64,000 nt of DNA, taken from Paenirhizobium selenitireducens ATCC BAA-1503 (GTDB taxonomy: Bacteria > Pseudomonadota > Alphaproteobacteria > Rhizobiales > Rhizobiaceae). Each line of letters begins with the position of its first letter. The stretch's first letter is position 1. The DNA lies in the NCBI RefSeq assembly GCF_000518785.1, contig NZ_JAEG01000001.1:310001-374000 (forward strand), written 5' to 3'. A program made the position numbers and the translations under genes. Below are positions 26,030 to 35,358 of the stretch, piece by piece. The notes beneath the pieces are model-generated. The model was not told where the DNA came from. It saw only the letters and a program-made list of their open reading frames with translations, and ran no database searches.

Positions 26030-27162
26030 CGGGTGCTTCCTGTGGATTTCGCCGGAAAGGAGTCGTCGAGCGCGATGTCCTTGGAGACGGGCATCAGCAC
26101 GCGGAACGTGGTTCGGTTGGCCTGGCTTTCGCATTCGACGATGCCGCCATGGCCGTCGATGATCTTGGCCACCAGCGCCAGCCCCAGGCCGGAGCCGTTG
26201 GTCTTGGTGGTGATGAACGGATCGAACAGGTGCGGCAGCAGGTCGGACGGAACGCCCGGACCGTTGTCATGCACGCAGAATTCGAGCGGCAACGAGATCT
26301 TTTCGCGCGTGCCCGCAACCGAAAGGCGGATGCCTGGACGATAGGCGGTCGTCAGCTGGATTTCGCCGTCCGGGCGGTCCCCGACCGCTTCCGCCGCATT
26401 CTTGATGAGGTTGAGGAAGACCTGCACCAACTGGTCGCGGTTCGCATAGACCGACGGCAGTGATGGGTCATAGTTTTCAGTGATCTTGATATGCCGGGCG
26501 AATCCGGCCTTGGCGATCGCCTTCACATGGTCGAGCACCGAATGGATGTTGAGGGCGATGCGATCGACCGGACGTTCGTCGGAGAAGACCTCCATGCGGT
26601 CGACGAGCGAGACGATGCGATCGGTCTCGTCGCAGATCAGCCGGGTCAGCGGCCGGTCCTCGTCCGGAACCGAGGTTTCGAGAAGCTGGGCGGCACCCCG
26701 GATGCCCGACAGCGGGTTCTTGATCTCATGCGCCAGCATCGAGGCAAGGCCGGTCACAGAACGGGCGGCGGTGCGGTGGGTCAGCTGCCGGTCGATCTTG
26801 TCGGCCATCGAGCGCTCCTGCAGCACCACGACGACGCTGCCCGGCTGGCTGAGCACCGGTGCGACATAGAGATCGACCAGCTTTTCCTGGCCGAGACGCG
26901 GCGAACTCAGGTCGACACGGTATTCGTTGACCGGGGCGCGGCGCTCGCGCACCTGCTCGATCAGCGCCAGCAACGGGCTGCCGAAGGGAATGAAGGTCGA
27001 GATGCGGTAGCGCCGCAGATGGCTGGCGCTCGCCCCGAAGAAGGCCTCGGCCTCCCAGTTGGCAAAGACGATGTGACCATCGGAATCGACCATGACGACC
27101 GGATGCTGGATGGCATTCAGCACCGCCATGGCCACGCTGTTGCTCAGGTTTTCCTCGGTCAT
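26026..27162 (-). CDS. ntrB: Nitrogen regulation sensor kinase/phosphatase NtrB
   Basis: A soluble kinase of 378 aa. N-terminal PAS domain (about 8-120; [19 protein letters not shown]), phospho-acceptor His145 in [21 protein letters not shown]-box [15 protein letters not shown]-boxes DNGPGVP and [14 protein letters not shown]. It sets NtrC phosphorylation in response to PII proteins. The start is ATG 27162 (MTEENLSN), overlapping the dusB stop by 4 bases; the upstream frame to 27210 is inside dusB. Confidence 0.96.
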   Translation of the reverse strand: MTEENLSNSVAMAVLNAIQHPVVMVDSDGHIVFANWEAEAFFGASASHLRRYRISTFIPFGSPLLALIEQVRERRAPVNEYRVDLSSPRLGQEKLVDLYVAPVLSQPGSVVVVLQERSMADKIDRQLTHRTAARSVTGLASMLAHEIKNPLSGIRGAAQLLETSVPDEDRPLTRLICDETDRIVSLVDRMEVFSDERPVDRIALNIHSVLDHVKAIAKAGFARHIKITENYDPSLPSVYANRDQLVQVFLNLIKNAAEAVGDRPDGEIQLTTAYRPGIRLSVAGTREKISLPLEFCVHDNGPGVPSDLLPHLFDPFITTKTNGSGLGLALVAKIIDGHGGIVECESQANRTTFRVLMPVSKDIALDDSFPAKSTGSTR

Positions 27163-28163
27163 GCAGCCTCCCGCCGGCGATCCGTATCCATTGCCGCATC
27201 CGCGAGGCATCGCCCCAGCGCCTTCGAGACGAAGGCCGGATCCCTGGACGTCATGATTTCCGCCTTTTGCCCGGCCGGGACATCCGGCGCGAACCGTTCC
27301 AGATACCAGCCGACATGTTTTCGCGCATGCCTGACCCCGACATCGGCGCCGTAGTGGCCGAGCATCGCCTCATAGTGCCCGGCGGCAAGGTCGGGGATCT
27401 CGCAGCGATCCGGTCCCACATGGCCGGCGACCCAGCCGGCATGCCACGGCCGTCCCTGGCAGGCGCGGCCGACCATGACGGCATCGGCACCCGAACGACG
27501 AAGGATTTCCTCGGCATCCTCGCGGGTCTCGACATCGCCATTGGCCACGAGCGGCACGGAGATCACATCGCGCACGGCGGCGATCGCGTCCCAGTCGGCC
27601 CGTCCCTCGTAGAACTGCATGCGGGTGCGGCCATGCACGATGATCATCTGCACACCGGCCGCTTGCGCACGCGTCGCGATCTCCGGAGCGTTCAGCGAAT
27701 TTTCGTCCCAGCCCAGACGCATCTTCAGGGTCACCGGAACCTTGACCGCACGAACCGTCGCCTCAATGAGCGACAGGGCGTGATCGGGATCACGCATCAG
27801 CGCCGAGCCGGAATAGCCGCCGATCACCTTTTTCGCCGGGCACCCCATGTTGATGTCGATGATGTCGGCGCCATTGGCCTCGGCGATCCGCGCCGCCTCC
27901 GCCATCCAGTGCGCCTCCCGGCCGGCAAGCTGGACCATGTGCGGCGTCAGCCCCGCACCCTTCAGGCGCGACCAGGATTCGGCGGCATTGTGCACCAACT
28001 CCTTGCTGGCCACCATCTCGGTCACGACCAGGCCGGCGCCAAAACGCCAGGCGAGCTGCCGGAACGGCAAATCGCTCACACCGGACATCGGCGCCAGGAT
28101 CACGCGATTGCGGATCGCGATCGGACCGATCTCGAACGGTGACTGCAGTGCGCTTGAACTCAA
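27159..28163 (-). CDS. dusB: tRNA-dihydrouridine synthase B (NifR3)
   Basis: A protein of 334 aa with an FMN-binding TIM barrel: [13 protein letters not shown] (N-terminal FMN loop), NMGCPAKKV with the catalytic Cys (residues about 107-115), [21 protein letters not shown] and [14 protein letters not shown]. It reduces specific uridines in tRNA. In rhizobia this gene (nifR3/dusB) is the first of the ntrBC operon and its transcription drives ntrBC expression; the 4-base overlap with ntrB fits. Divergent from ispDF across 150 bases. Confidence 0.95.
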   Translation of the reverse strand: MSSSALQSPFEIGPIAIRNRVILAPMSGVSDLPFRQLAWRFGAGLVVTEMVASKELVHNAAESWSRLKGAGLTPHMVQLAGREAHWMAEAARIAEANGADIIDINMGCPAKKVIGGYSGSALMRDPDHALSLIEATVRAVKVPVTLKMRLGWDENSLNAPEIATRAQAAGVQMIIVHGRTRMQFYEGRADWDAIAAVRDVISVPLVANGDVETREDAEEILRRSGADAVMVGRACQGRPWHAGWVAGHVGPDRCEIPDLAAGHYEAMLGHYGADVGVRHARKHVGWYLERFAPDVPAGQKAEIMTSRDPAFVSKALGRCLADAAMDTDRRREAA

Positions 28164-28313
28164 TTGATTATCTTTCAGGCATTCGAGGTATATGCACGAT
28201 TTTTAGCCATTAAATCTCGCCTTGCCAAGGGCTTTCCTCGAGCCTGCAACTAAATTCGAACGGATGCTGGAAAATCGATCTGGCAGCCGGTAGACCACAC
28301 CGACGAGTTTTCT

Positions 28314-29546
28314 ATGTCAAGGCCGGACACTGCAATGCAGCAATGCACGAAAACAGCCATCGGCATCATTGTCGTCGCCGCGGGACGCGGCGAGCGTGCC
28401 GGCTCATCTGTCGAGGGACCCAAACAATACAGGCGAATCGGCGGAAAGCCGGTAATCGTCCATACGCTGGAGAGATTTATTGCCTGGCCGAAGACGGCAA
28501 GGATCGTCGCGGTCATCCATGCTGATGATACCGCACTTTTCGAGGATGCCCGCAACGGTCTGTCCGGCGGGGTAGCCATCGATGTGTGTCTCGGCGGCAG
28601 GACGCGCCAGCAATCGGTGCTGGCGGGCCTGAGGGCGCTCTCCGGCTCCGGCATCACCCATGTGATGATCCACGACGCCGTGCGCCCCTTCTTCGACGAA
28701 GATCTGCTCGAGCGGATTGCCGCGGGGATCGAGGCCGGCGAAACCTGCCTTCTGCCCGCCATGCCGGTCACCGACACGCTGAAGCGCGGCGACGCGGCCG
28801 GCCTCGTCGTCGAGACCGTCCCGCGTGCCGGCCTGTTCGGCGCCCAGACCCCGCAGACCTTCGCCTACCCTGCGATCCTTGCGGCCCACGAGGCGGCAGC
28901 GACATCCGGGTTGGACGAATTTACCGACGACGCCTCGATCGCCGAATGGGCGGGCCTGCCGGTCCGCCTGGTCGAGGGGTCGCCCGACAATGTGAAACTG
29001 ACGCTGCAAAGAGATATCGCCATGGCCGATGCCAAGCTCACCCCCCACGGCCTGCCGGATGTGCGCACCGGAAACGGTTACGACGTGCACCAGCTGGTGC
29101 CGGGCGACGGGGTCACGCTCTGCGGCATCTTCATCCCGCACGATCAGGCGCTGAAGGGCCATTCCGATGCGGATGTCGCCCTGCATGCGCTGACCGATGC
29201 GCTGCTCGCCACCTGCGGCGCCGGCGACATCGGCGACCATTTCCCGCCCTCGGATCCGCAGTGGAAGGGCGCGCCATCGCGCATCTTCCTCGAACATGCC
29301 GCCCGAATCGTCCGTAAGGCCGGCGGCACCATCATGAACGCCGACATCTCGCTGATCGCCGAGGCGCCGAAGATCGGCCCGCACCGCCAGGCGATGCGCG
29401 AGAAGCTTGCCGAGGTGCTCGCCATTTCGCTCGATCGCTGCTCGGTCAAGGCGACCACCAACGAGACCATCGGCTTCGTCGGCCGGCGCGAGGGCATTGC
29501 CGCGATCGCCACCGCAACCGTCGTCTTCGCGGGGGATGCCCGATGA
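28314..29546 (+). CDS. ispDF: Bifunctional IspD/IspF (MEP pathway)
   Basis: A fusion of 410 aa. Residues about 14-240 are 2-C-methyl-D-erythritol 4-phosphate cytidylyltransferase ([12 protein letters not shown] nucleotide loop, [19 protein letters not shown]); residues about 250-410 are 2,4-cyclodiphosphate synthase ([13 protein letters not shown] metal ligands, [34 protein letters not shown]). Steps 2 and 4 of isoprenoid precursor synthesis on one chain are usual in alphaproteobacteria. ATG 28314 was used; ATG 28335 is possible. The cinA start overlaps its stop (ATGA). Confidence 0.96.
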   Translation: MSRPDTAMQQCTKTAIGIIVVAAGRGERAGSSVEGPKQYRRIGGKPVIVHTLERFIAWPKTARIVAVIHADDTALFEDARNGLSGGVAIDVCLGGRTRQQSVLAGLRALSGSGITHVMIHDAVRPFFDEDLLERIAAGIEAGETCLLPAMPVTDTLKRGDAAGLVVETVPRAGLFGAQTPQTFAYPAILAAHEAAATSGLDEFTDDASIAEWAGLPVRLVEGSPDNVKLTLQRDIAMADAKLTPHGLPDVRTGNGYDVHQLVPGDGVTLCGIFIPHDQALKGHSDADVALHALTDALLATCGAGDIGDHFPPSDPQWKGAPSRIFLEHAARIVRKAGGTIMNADISLIAEAPKIGPHRQAMREKLAEVLAISLDRCSVKATTNETIGFVGRREGIAAIATATVVFAGDAR

Positions 29547-30040
29547 GTCTCTATCCGGCCGACATCGAATCAACGGCGGCCCGGATCATTTCCGCCTTCG
29601 GTGCGCGCAGGCTGACGCTTGCCACCGCCGAATCCTGCACCGGCGGCCTGATCGTCGGCGCGCTGACCGAGATTTCCGGCTCGTCCGCCGTCGTGGACCG
29701 TGGCTTCGTCACCTATTCCAACCAGGCCAAGATCGACCTGCTCGGCGTTGGCTCCGAGACGCTGGAGCGTTGCGGTGCCGTGTCGCGGCAGACCGCCATG
29801 GAAATGGTCGAGGGCGCCTTGAGCCGCTCGGGCTGCGATGTGGCCGTGGCGGTCACCGGCATTGCCGGTCCGGGCGGCGGCACGGAGGAAAAGCCCGTCG
29901 GACTGGTCCATCTGGCGGCGAGATCGCTGAACGGTCCCCTCCTCCACCGCGAAATGCGCTACGGCGACTTGGGCCGCACCGAAATCCGCCTCGCGACGGT
30001 CCGCACCGCGCTTGAAATGCTGATCGAGGCGGTGGGCTGA
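29543..30040 (+). CDS. CinA-family nicotinamide-nucleotide amidohydrolase (PncC)
   Basis: A protein of 165 aa equal to the C-terminal CinA domain alone. [10 protein letters not shown] (catalytic Ser region, about 28-37), [24 protein letters not shown] and [17 protein letters not shown] are the family landmarks. It deamidates NMN in the pyridine nucleotide salvage cycle. It overlaps ispDF by 4 bases and is followed by the GH8 gene after 1 base, so all three are probably one transcript. Confidence 0.9.
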   Translation: MSLYPADIESTAARIISAFGARRLTLATAESCTGGLIVGALTEISGSSAVVDRGFVTYSNQAKIDLLGVGSETLERCGAVSRQTAMEMVEGALSRSGCDVAVAVTGIAGPGGGTEEKPVGLVHLAARSLNGPLLHREMRYGDLGRTEIRLATVRTALEMLIEAVG

Positions 30041-30041
30041 G

Positions 30042-31313
30042 ATGGCCGGGATGCGTTGGATCGCGGAAACCGCCCGCACCGTGCTGAACGCCGCCCTGGC
30101 GCTCTGCCTTATGACTTCGGCTGCGCCGGCCGCATCCTCGCCCTATGCCCCGGGGGCCATCGCGCCGACACCCGACCAGGCCGCGCTAGATCGGGCTCTC
30201 ACCGAATTCTATGGCCAGTGGAAGTCGATCTATCTTCGCGAGGGCTGCGGCGAAGGCCGTGTCCTCGTGCGCACCGACGGCGACGGCAAGCCCACCTATG
30301 GCGGCTCGGCCAAGGCGACGATCACTGTCTCCGAGGCCCATGGCTACGGCATGCTCGCAACCGTGATGATGGCGGATTTCGATGCCGACGCCCATCGGCT
30401 GTTCGACGGCATGGTGCGCTTTTTCCACGACCATCCGGCCAGCTCCGATCCGGGCCTGATGGCCTGGAACCAGGTGGAGGATTGCACGGATGCCGGCGAG
30501 GATGTCGGGGGTTCCAACAGCGCGACCGACGGCGATCTCGACATCGCCTATGCGCTGCTGCTGGCCGAGCGCCGCTGGGGCAATGGCGGCTCGTTCGACT
30601 ATGGCGCCGAGGCGCGGCGCGTGATGACCGCCATCCTCGCCCATGAAGTCGCCCAGCCGGGCAATATCCTGTTGATCGGCGACTGGGCCAAGACGGGCGA
30701 CGACGCGACCTATGCCGCGACGACCCGTTCGTCGGACTTCATGCAGTCCCATTTCGCCGCCTTTGCCGAACGCACAGGCGACCGGCGCTGGCTCGACCTG
30801 CGCGACGCGATCTACGGCGTCATCACGACCGTCGGCGAGAAATATTCCCCCCGCACCGGCCTCATGCCCGATTTCATCGTCGGCCTTCCGGACGAGCCGA
30901 AACCCGCACCGGCCGGCTTTCTCGAAGGCGACCATGACGGCGGCTATTCGTGGAACGCCGCCCGTTATCCCTGGCGGGTCGGCCTGGACTTCCTGCTCAC
31001 CGGCGACGAGCGGGCGCTGAAGGCGCTCAGACCGCTGAACGCCTGGGCAAGAGAGGCGACCAAGGGAAGACCGGAACGCTTCGCCGACACCTACCGGCTG
31101 AACGGCAAGCCCGCGCCCGACGCCGGCCACGACCAGATGGCCTTCGTCTCGATGCTCACCGTATCCGCCATGATCGATGCCGACAACCAGGACTGGCTCG
31201 ACGCCCTGTGGGCCTCGATGGAGAAAAAGCCGGTGGCCGAGGAAGACTATTTCGGCAATACGCTGAAGCTGATGGGCATGATCGCCGTCACCGGCCACTG
31301 GGCCAAGCCCTGA
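30042..31313 (+). CDS. Secreted glycoside hydrolase family 8 (endoglucanase-type)
   Basis: A protein of 423 aa with a signal peptide (about 1-32, AALALCLMTSAAPAAS). The GH8 landmarks are SEAHGYGM (97-104) holding the general-acid Glu98 and TDGDLDIAYALLLA (from 162) with the conserved Asp; (alpha/alpha)6-barrel Trp/Gly motifs such as YSWNAARYPWRVGLDFLLTGD follow. GH8 enzymes cut beta-1,4-glucans, xylan or chitosan, and in rhizobia CelC-type members trim cellulose during fibril synthesis or root-hair entry. Here it is not among bcs/cel genes but directly behind ispDF-cinA. Secretion and substrate are inferred. Confidence 0.85.
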   Translation: MAGMRWIAETARTVLNAALALCLMTSAAPAASSPYAPGAIAPTPDQAALDRALTEFYGQWKSIYLREGCGEGRVLVRTDGDGKPTYGGSAKATITVSEAHGYGMLATVMMADFDADAHRLFDGMVRFFHDHPASSDPGLMAWNQVEDCTDAGEDVGGSNSATDGDLDIAYALLLAERRWGNGGSFDYGAEARRVMTAILAHEVAQPGNILLIGDWAKTGDDATYAATTRSSDFMQSHFAAFAERTGDRRWLDLRDAIYGVITTVGEKYSPRTGLMPDFIVGLPDEPKPAPAGFLEGDHDGGYSWNAARYPWRVGLDFLLTGDERALKALRPLNAWAREATKGRPERFADTYRLNGKPAPDAGHDQMAFVSMLTVSAMIDADNQDWLDALWASMEKKPVAEEDYFGNTLKLMGMIAVTGHWAKP

Positions 31314-31329
31314 TCCAGTATTGTCACGG

Positions 31330-31779
31330 TCAGTCGGTGTAGATCTTGTCGGCCCGCGTCTCGAAGGCTTCGGCGAACATGCGGAAGGCCCGGTCGAACA
31401 TCGAGCCCATCAGCGCGCCGAGAATGCGGTTCTTGAACTCGTAGTCGATGAAGAAATGCACCGAGCAGCCGCCGTCGCCGGCCGCCTCGAATCGCCAGCG
31501 ATTGTCGAGATAGCGGAACGGCCCCTCGATATATTTGACGTCGATGGCAAGTTCAGCCGGGTTCAGCAGCACCTGGGTGCTGAAAGTCTCGCGGATCGCC
31601 TTGTAGCCGACCGTCATGTCGGCGACCAGCAACTCCTTGCCGTCACGCTCGCGCCGCGAGCGGATGGTCAGCGCCTCGCACAACGGCAGGAATTCCGGAT
31701 AGCGCTCCACATCGGCGACGAGAGCGTACATCCGTTCGGGAGAATGCTTGACGGGGCGGCGGGTTTCAAATTGCGGCAT
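31330..31779 (-). CDS. COQ10/RatA-like START-domain protein
   Basis: A protein of 149 aa of the SRPBCC (START) fold. The N-terminal PVKHSPERMYALVADVERYPEFLPLC and central KAIRETFSTQVLLNP are the COQ10/RatA signature regions, with FFIDYEFKNRILGALMGSMFDRAFRMFAEAFE-like C-terminal helix. COQ10 proteins bind ubiquinone and are needed for respiration; RatA of E. coli was named as a toxin acting on ribosomes. In rhizobia this gene normally lies near lipA. Convergent with the GH8 gene with 16 bases between. Confidence 0.85.
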   Translation of the reverse strand: MPQFETRRPVKHSPERMYALVADVERYPEFLPLCEALTIRSRRERDGKELLVADMTVGYKAIRETFSTQVLLNPAELAIDVKYIEGPFRYLDNRWRFEAAGDGGCSVHFFIDYEFKNRILGALMGSMFDRAFRMFAEAFETRADKIYTD

Positions 31780-31788
31780 GCGCGAGAG

Positions 31789-32358
31789 CTAATGTCGCCC
31801 GTCGAGATTGGCAAGTAGGGCGCGGCTGTCGCCACGCGATTTCAACACCAGAAGCGGAAATTCCCCTTCATATGCCGCCAGCCTCTCGATGATCTTCGGT
31901 GCCGAATCGCGCTCGAAATGCCAAACATAGCGCAGGAATTCCAAAGTCAGTCGCTCCGGGCAGCCCTCGGCCATTTCTGGGCGGGTGCGTCCGGCATAGC
32001 GAAACCAACGAGTGACGACACCGTAGAGCGATACGTAGCGGGGCGGACGCAGCCAGATCACCAGGTCGGCGCGTGCCAGGCGCTCAGGCAGCGTCCGCGG
32101 GCTCGTCCCGTCCATCACCCAGCGCGGCAAGGCGACGAGCTCGGCGATCCGCCGGTCCGCATCGTCGCGGAGCCGTTGCTGCCAGCCGGGCAACCAGAAC
32201 ACGTCCCGGTCCATCGAAATGTACTGCAATCGAAAGCGTTCGCCGAGCGCTCGCGCGAGCGTGCTCTTGCCGCTGCCCGAGCAGCCGATCACCAGGATAC
32301 GCGCAGCATCCGGCAATAATCGAACCGCCTCGGCCCTGTCGATCAAACGGGATACCAT
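31789..32358 (-). CDS. P-loop kinase-like protein (adenylate kinase/FlaR type)
   Basis: A protein of 189 aa. Walker A GCSGSGKST (24-32), then SMDRDVFWLPGWQQR with an acceptor-site style acidic residue, WVMDGTSPRTLPERLARADLVIWLRPPR (Walker-B-like hydrophobic strand) and an RTRPEMAEGCPERL region. This is the layout of small nucleotide/shikimate-kinase-like proteins annotated as DNA topology modulation protein FlaR. True substrate unknown. It ends 9 bases before the COQ10-like start, in the same orientation. The segment from here to lipA is not part of the usual rhizobial order as I remember it. Confidence 0.65.
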   Translation of the reverse strand: MVSRLIDRAEAVRLLPDAARILVIGCSGSGKSTLARALGERFRLQYISMDRDVFWLPGWQQRLRDDADRRIAELVALPRWVMDGTSPRTLPERLARADLVIWLRPPRYVSLYGVVTRWFRYAGRTRPEMAEGCPERLTLEFLRYVWHFERDSAPKIIERLAAYEGEFPLLVLKSRGDSRALLANLDGRH

Positions 32359-32465
32359 TCAGATCTCACGAAACATGAGCTGCACCAGCTTTCCCGCGTG
32401 CTGTAACAGGCCCCCATGAAAGTCTCTTGACCATCCCGTCCAGCAGGACGAGCCGCGCTGCGGTT

Positions 32466-33509
32466 TCAGCGGCGGGCGGAGGGCACCGGCTCGCCGGGAC
32501 GCGGATTACCGATGGGGAACCATTTCCGCTTGGCAAGCCCGAGCTTGACGCCAAGATCCTCGAAAATCCACGGAATGACCTGCTTGCGCCCCTTGACGAA
32601 AGGAAGAGCCGCCGTGTCGAGATGAATGAACGGCAGAAACGGGTTGGGGCGCTGCGACGCATAGATTTCCACGCGGATCGACGGTCGTGCCGATAAGCCG
32701 CGCGCATGGAAACCGAAGGTATCGCCGACGACCAGCGTATTGGCCGGCACGGAAAACACCGTCGGTTCGGGCAGATGCAGGTACTTCAGCTCTTCGCGGG
32801 TCAGGCGGAAGGCACCGCCTCCGTGTTTGCGCGCGGCAAGGATGCTCCTGCGCTTGTGCCAGGCAAGCCGGCGCCGCGTCAACCTGTGCGACCCCTTCAC
32901 ATAGGTGAACGGCCCCTCGTCGGTCGGCACGTCATGCAGGAAGAACCAGGCCTTCACGGTCGAGTGGAAGGTATCCATATGCAGGTTGGTCTGCGGATCC
33001 TTGCCCTTCTCCATTGGAGAGGCGTCCGCGAAGATCGTCTGAACGCTGATCACCGGCTCCACGTCGAAGCCGCCAACATAGCGGATCAGGTTGGTCCATT
33101 CCGGGCTTTCGAGGAAGGCCTTGACCGCCGGGAGCCTGGCAACCACCTCCGGCGTCAGCGGCGTGCGCCGGGTCACCGCATTGCCTTCATACATCTCCCG
33201 CGCGGGAACCTGAAGACCTTCGATTTCGGCCACCAGTTGACGGAACTGATCCGCCGGCACCAGGTCGCGCTTTTCGACATAGCCGTTCTCGGCATAGGCC
33301 TGCCGGTCGGCCGGCGCGACAAGATGCTCAAGCTTTCGCCGGCGGTAGTCGACCATGCGGGCCGCAGCCTTGACGCGCCACACGTGCAGTCCGCGCCGAT
33401 TAAGCGCCTCGCTGCCGATGATGGGATTGCTGGAAAAGGCCTTCTCCCCGGTCAGGATCTGGATCGCGTACCAGGGGGAGAACAGAATGTCCTTCAGCTT
33501 CAGCGCCAT
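32466..33509 (-). CDS. PhyH-family Fe(II)/2-oxoglutarate dioxygenase-like protein
   Basis: A protein of 347 aa. The double-stranded beta-helix metal site is suggested by HMDTFHS (HxD, about 177-179) and the distal GDTFGFHARGL with His, followed by an Arg (RPSIRVEIY) that would hold 2-oxoglutarate. TYVKGSHRLTRRRL is the typical PhyH stretch after the first ligand pair. Members hydroxylate diverse small molecules or lipids; the substrate is unknown. It is 64 bases downstream of lipA on the same strand, probably with its own regulation. Proteins of this type are scattered among rhizobia. Confidence 0.75.
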   Translation of the reverse strand: MALKLKDILFSPWYAIQILTGEKAFSSNPIIGSEALNRRGLHVWRVKAAARMVDYRRRKLEHLVAPADRQAYAENGYVEKRDLVPADQFRQLVAEIEGLQVPAREMYEGNAVTRRTPLTPEVVARLPAVKAFLESPEWTNLIRYVGGFDVEPVISVQTIFADASPMEKGKDPQTNLHMDTFHSTVKAWFFLHDVPTDEGPFTYVKGSHRLTRRRLAWHKRRSILAARKHGGGAFRLTREELKYLHLPEPTVFSVPANTLVVGDTFGFHARGLSARPSIRVEIYASQRPNPFLPFIHLDTAALPFVKGRKQVIPWIFEDLGVKLGLAKRKWFPIGNPRPGEPVPSARR

Positions 33510-33573
33510 GCAACACTCCTCGATCGGTCAAACCTGCGGCGCGCAACCTAACGTCGTTCGCCCGCCCTGTCGA

Positions 33574-34539
33574 CTATCGTGTGGCCCAGAGTTTCTCGCG
33601 ATTGGCCTTGAGACGGGCAAAATCGTCGCCGGCGTGATGCGACGAGCGCGTCAGCGGGCTGGCCGACACCATCAGGAAACCCTTGGCATAGGCGACCGTC
33701 TCGTAGGACTTGAATTCGTCCGGCGTGACGAAGCTCATCACCTTGTGGTGCTTGCGGGTCGGCTGCAGGTACTGGCCGATCGTCAGGAAGTCGACATCGG
33801 CGACGCGCAGGTCGTCCATCAGCTGCAGCACTTCATTGCGCTCCTCGCCAAGGCCGACCATGATGCCGGACTTGGTGAACATGGTCGGATCGAGTTCCTT
33901 GACCCGCTGCAAAAGCCGGATCGAGTGGAAGTAGCGTGCGCCCGGACGCACCGTCAGATAATTGCCGGGCACCGTTTCCAGATTGTGGTTGAAGACGTCG
34001 GGCTTGGCGGCGACCACCCGCTCCAGCGCGCCCGGCTTCTTCAGGAAGTCGGGCGTCAGGATCTCGATCGTCGTTTCCGGCGAAGCGGCGCGGATGGCGA
34101 AGATCACCTTCTCGAAATGCTCGGCGCCGCCGTCTTCCAGATCGTCGCGGTCGACCGAGGTGATGACCACGTGGGAAAGGCCCATCTGCTTCACCGCCTT
34201 GGCGACGTTCTCCGGCTCGGCCATGTCCAGCGCATTGGGCTTGCCGGTCGCGACATTGCAGAAGGCACAGGCGCGGGTGCAGATCTCGCCCATGATCATG
34301 AAGGTGGCGTGCTTCTTGTCCCAGCACTCGCCGATATTGGGGCAGCCGGCCTCCTCGCACACCGTGACGAGCTTGTTGTCCTTCACGATCGACCGCGTCT
34401 CGGCATAACCCTTGGAGGTCGGCGCCTTGACGCGGATCCATTCCGGCTTGCGCATCACCTCGGTATCCGGGCGATGGGCCTTTTCCGGATGCCGGACGCG
34501 AGCCTGCGGATCATTGATCTTGTCGAGAATGGTAACCAC
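33574..34539 (-). CDS. lipA: Lipoyl synthase
   Basis: A radical SAM enzyme of 321 aa. The auxiliary 4Fe-4S ligands are in [12 protein letters not shown] (CX4CX5C), the SAM cluster is CTRACAFC (CX3CX2C), and the C-terminal [10 protein letters not shown] carries the auxiliary-cluster Ser. It inserts two sulfurs into octanoyl groups on lipoyl domains, here those of PdhB and PdhC in the same region. ATG 34539 opens with VTILD typical of rhizobial LipA. It follows the small cysteine-containing protein gene after 35 bases. Confidence 0.96.
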   Translation of the reverse strand: MVTILDKINDPQARVRHPEKAHRPDTEVMRKPEWIRVKAPTSKGYAETRSIVKDNKLVTVCEEAGCPNIGECWDKKHATFMIMGEICTRACAFCNVATGKPNALDMAEPENVAKAVKQMGLSHVVITSVDRDDLEDGGAEHFEKVIFAIRAASPETTIEILTPDFLKKPGALERVVAAKPDVFNHNLETVPGNYLTVRPGARYFHSIRLLQRVKELDPTMFTKSGIMVGLGEERNEVLQLMDDLRVADVDFLTIGQYLQPTRKHHKVMSFVTPDEFKSYETVAYAKGFLMVSASPLTRSSHHAGDDFARLKANREKLWATR

Positions 34540-34574
34540 GTGTCGTTACTCCGCGCCGCTTCTGCCGGGCGCTC

Positions 34575-35000
34575 TTAGCATTGATGGCTGTAGGTGAAAA
34601 CCAGCGTGTCGGTCGTGGTGCGGCCTGTCGGCTGGCAGCGCTCCATGGTCTCGCGGCTGCCGCGCAGCGTCACGCGGGTCTGGTTACGGTCGACCGGACC
34701 TTCGACATAGTATTCGAGCGGCGTGCCGGGGCAATATTTCGAAAAGACCCGCGCCGTGCCCGAATAGCGGCCATTGACGTTGGAACCGTTGAACAGCAGC
34801 GTACCATGGGTGACGCCCGCGCTGCGCATGACCCGTTTGGGATGCTCATAGTAGAAGGCGCGCTGGTTGCCGGCGGCCTTGAGGCGCATCAGCGAGCCGT
34901 TATGGTCCCAGCAGCTGTCGGCAAGGGCAACGGCCGGCGCAAGAGCCAGCAGGCCCGAAGCGAAGAACAACGCGGTCCGTCCGGCGATACCTGCAAACAT
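34575..35000 (-). CDS. Hypothetical exported small protein with four conserved-type Cys
   Basis: A protein of 141 aa with a signal peptide (about 1-27, ALFFASGLLALAPAVALA). The mature part has four cysteines (DSCWD, KYCPG, ERCQP, SHQC-terminus), enough for two disulfides, and many Gly/Arg/Thr residues in a beta-rich pattern. I do not recognise a family. It lies between the GlsB-like gene and lipA in the same orientation. Periplasmic location is inferred from the leader. Confidence 0.7.
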   Translation of the reverse strand: MFAGIAGRTALFFASGLLALAPAVALADSCWDHNGSLMRLKAAGNQRAFYYEHPKRVMRSAGVTHGTLLFNGSNVNGRYSGTARVFSKYCPGTPLEYYVEGPVDRNQTRVTLRGSRETMERCQPTGRTTTDTLVFTYSHQC

Positions 35001-35035
35001 GCCCTGCCCTTCCCTTGTTGAGTGTGACCGCCGCG

Positions 35036-35290
35036 TCAGCGGCGAATGAGCTTCACCGCGTACAGCAGAAGGCTGGAGCCGACGAAACTGGTCAGCAGGA
35101 AGCCGAGCCAGTCGCCCTGAACCACGACGCCGAAGCGGCGGAAGATCGCCGCGGCCACCACCGCGCCGACAATGCCGATGATGATGTTCATGATGATGCC
35201 GTAGCGCATGCCCAGGAACTTGCCCGCCATCCAGCCGGCAAAGCCGCCGACGATGATGGTCAGGAACCAGCCAATCTCAAACCCAGCCAT
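35036..35290 (-). CDS. GlsB/YeaQ/YmgE-family stress-response membrane protein
   Basis: A protein of 84 aa with three hydrophobic segments and the transglycosylase-associated pattern: IIVGGFAGWMAGKFLG, YGIIMNIIIGIVGAVV and WLGFLLTSFVGSSLLLYAV. Such proteins are small inner-membrane proteins induced under stress, with unknown mechanism. Located between lpdA and the cysteine-rich exported protein on the minus strand. Confidence 0.85.
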   Translation of the reverse strand: MAGFEIGWFLTIIVGGFAGWMAGKFLGMRYGIIMNIIIGIVGAVVAAAIFRRFGVVVQGDWLGFLLTSFVGSSLLLYAVKLIRR

Positions 35291-35358
35291 TGCCTACTCC
35301 TTCGCTTGAACAATCCCGCCCCTATATAGGCGGCGGGACCCGGCCTCACAACTCGCCT

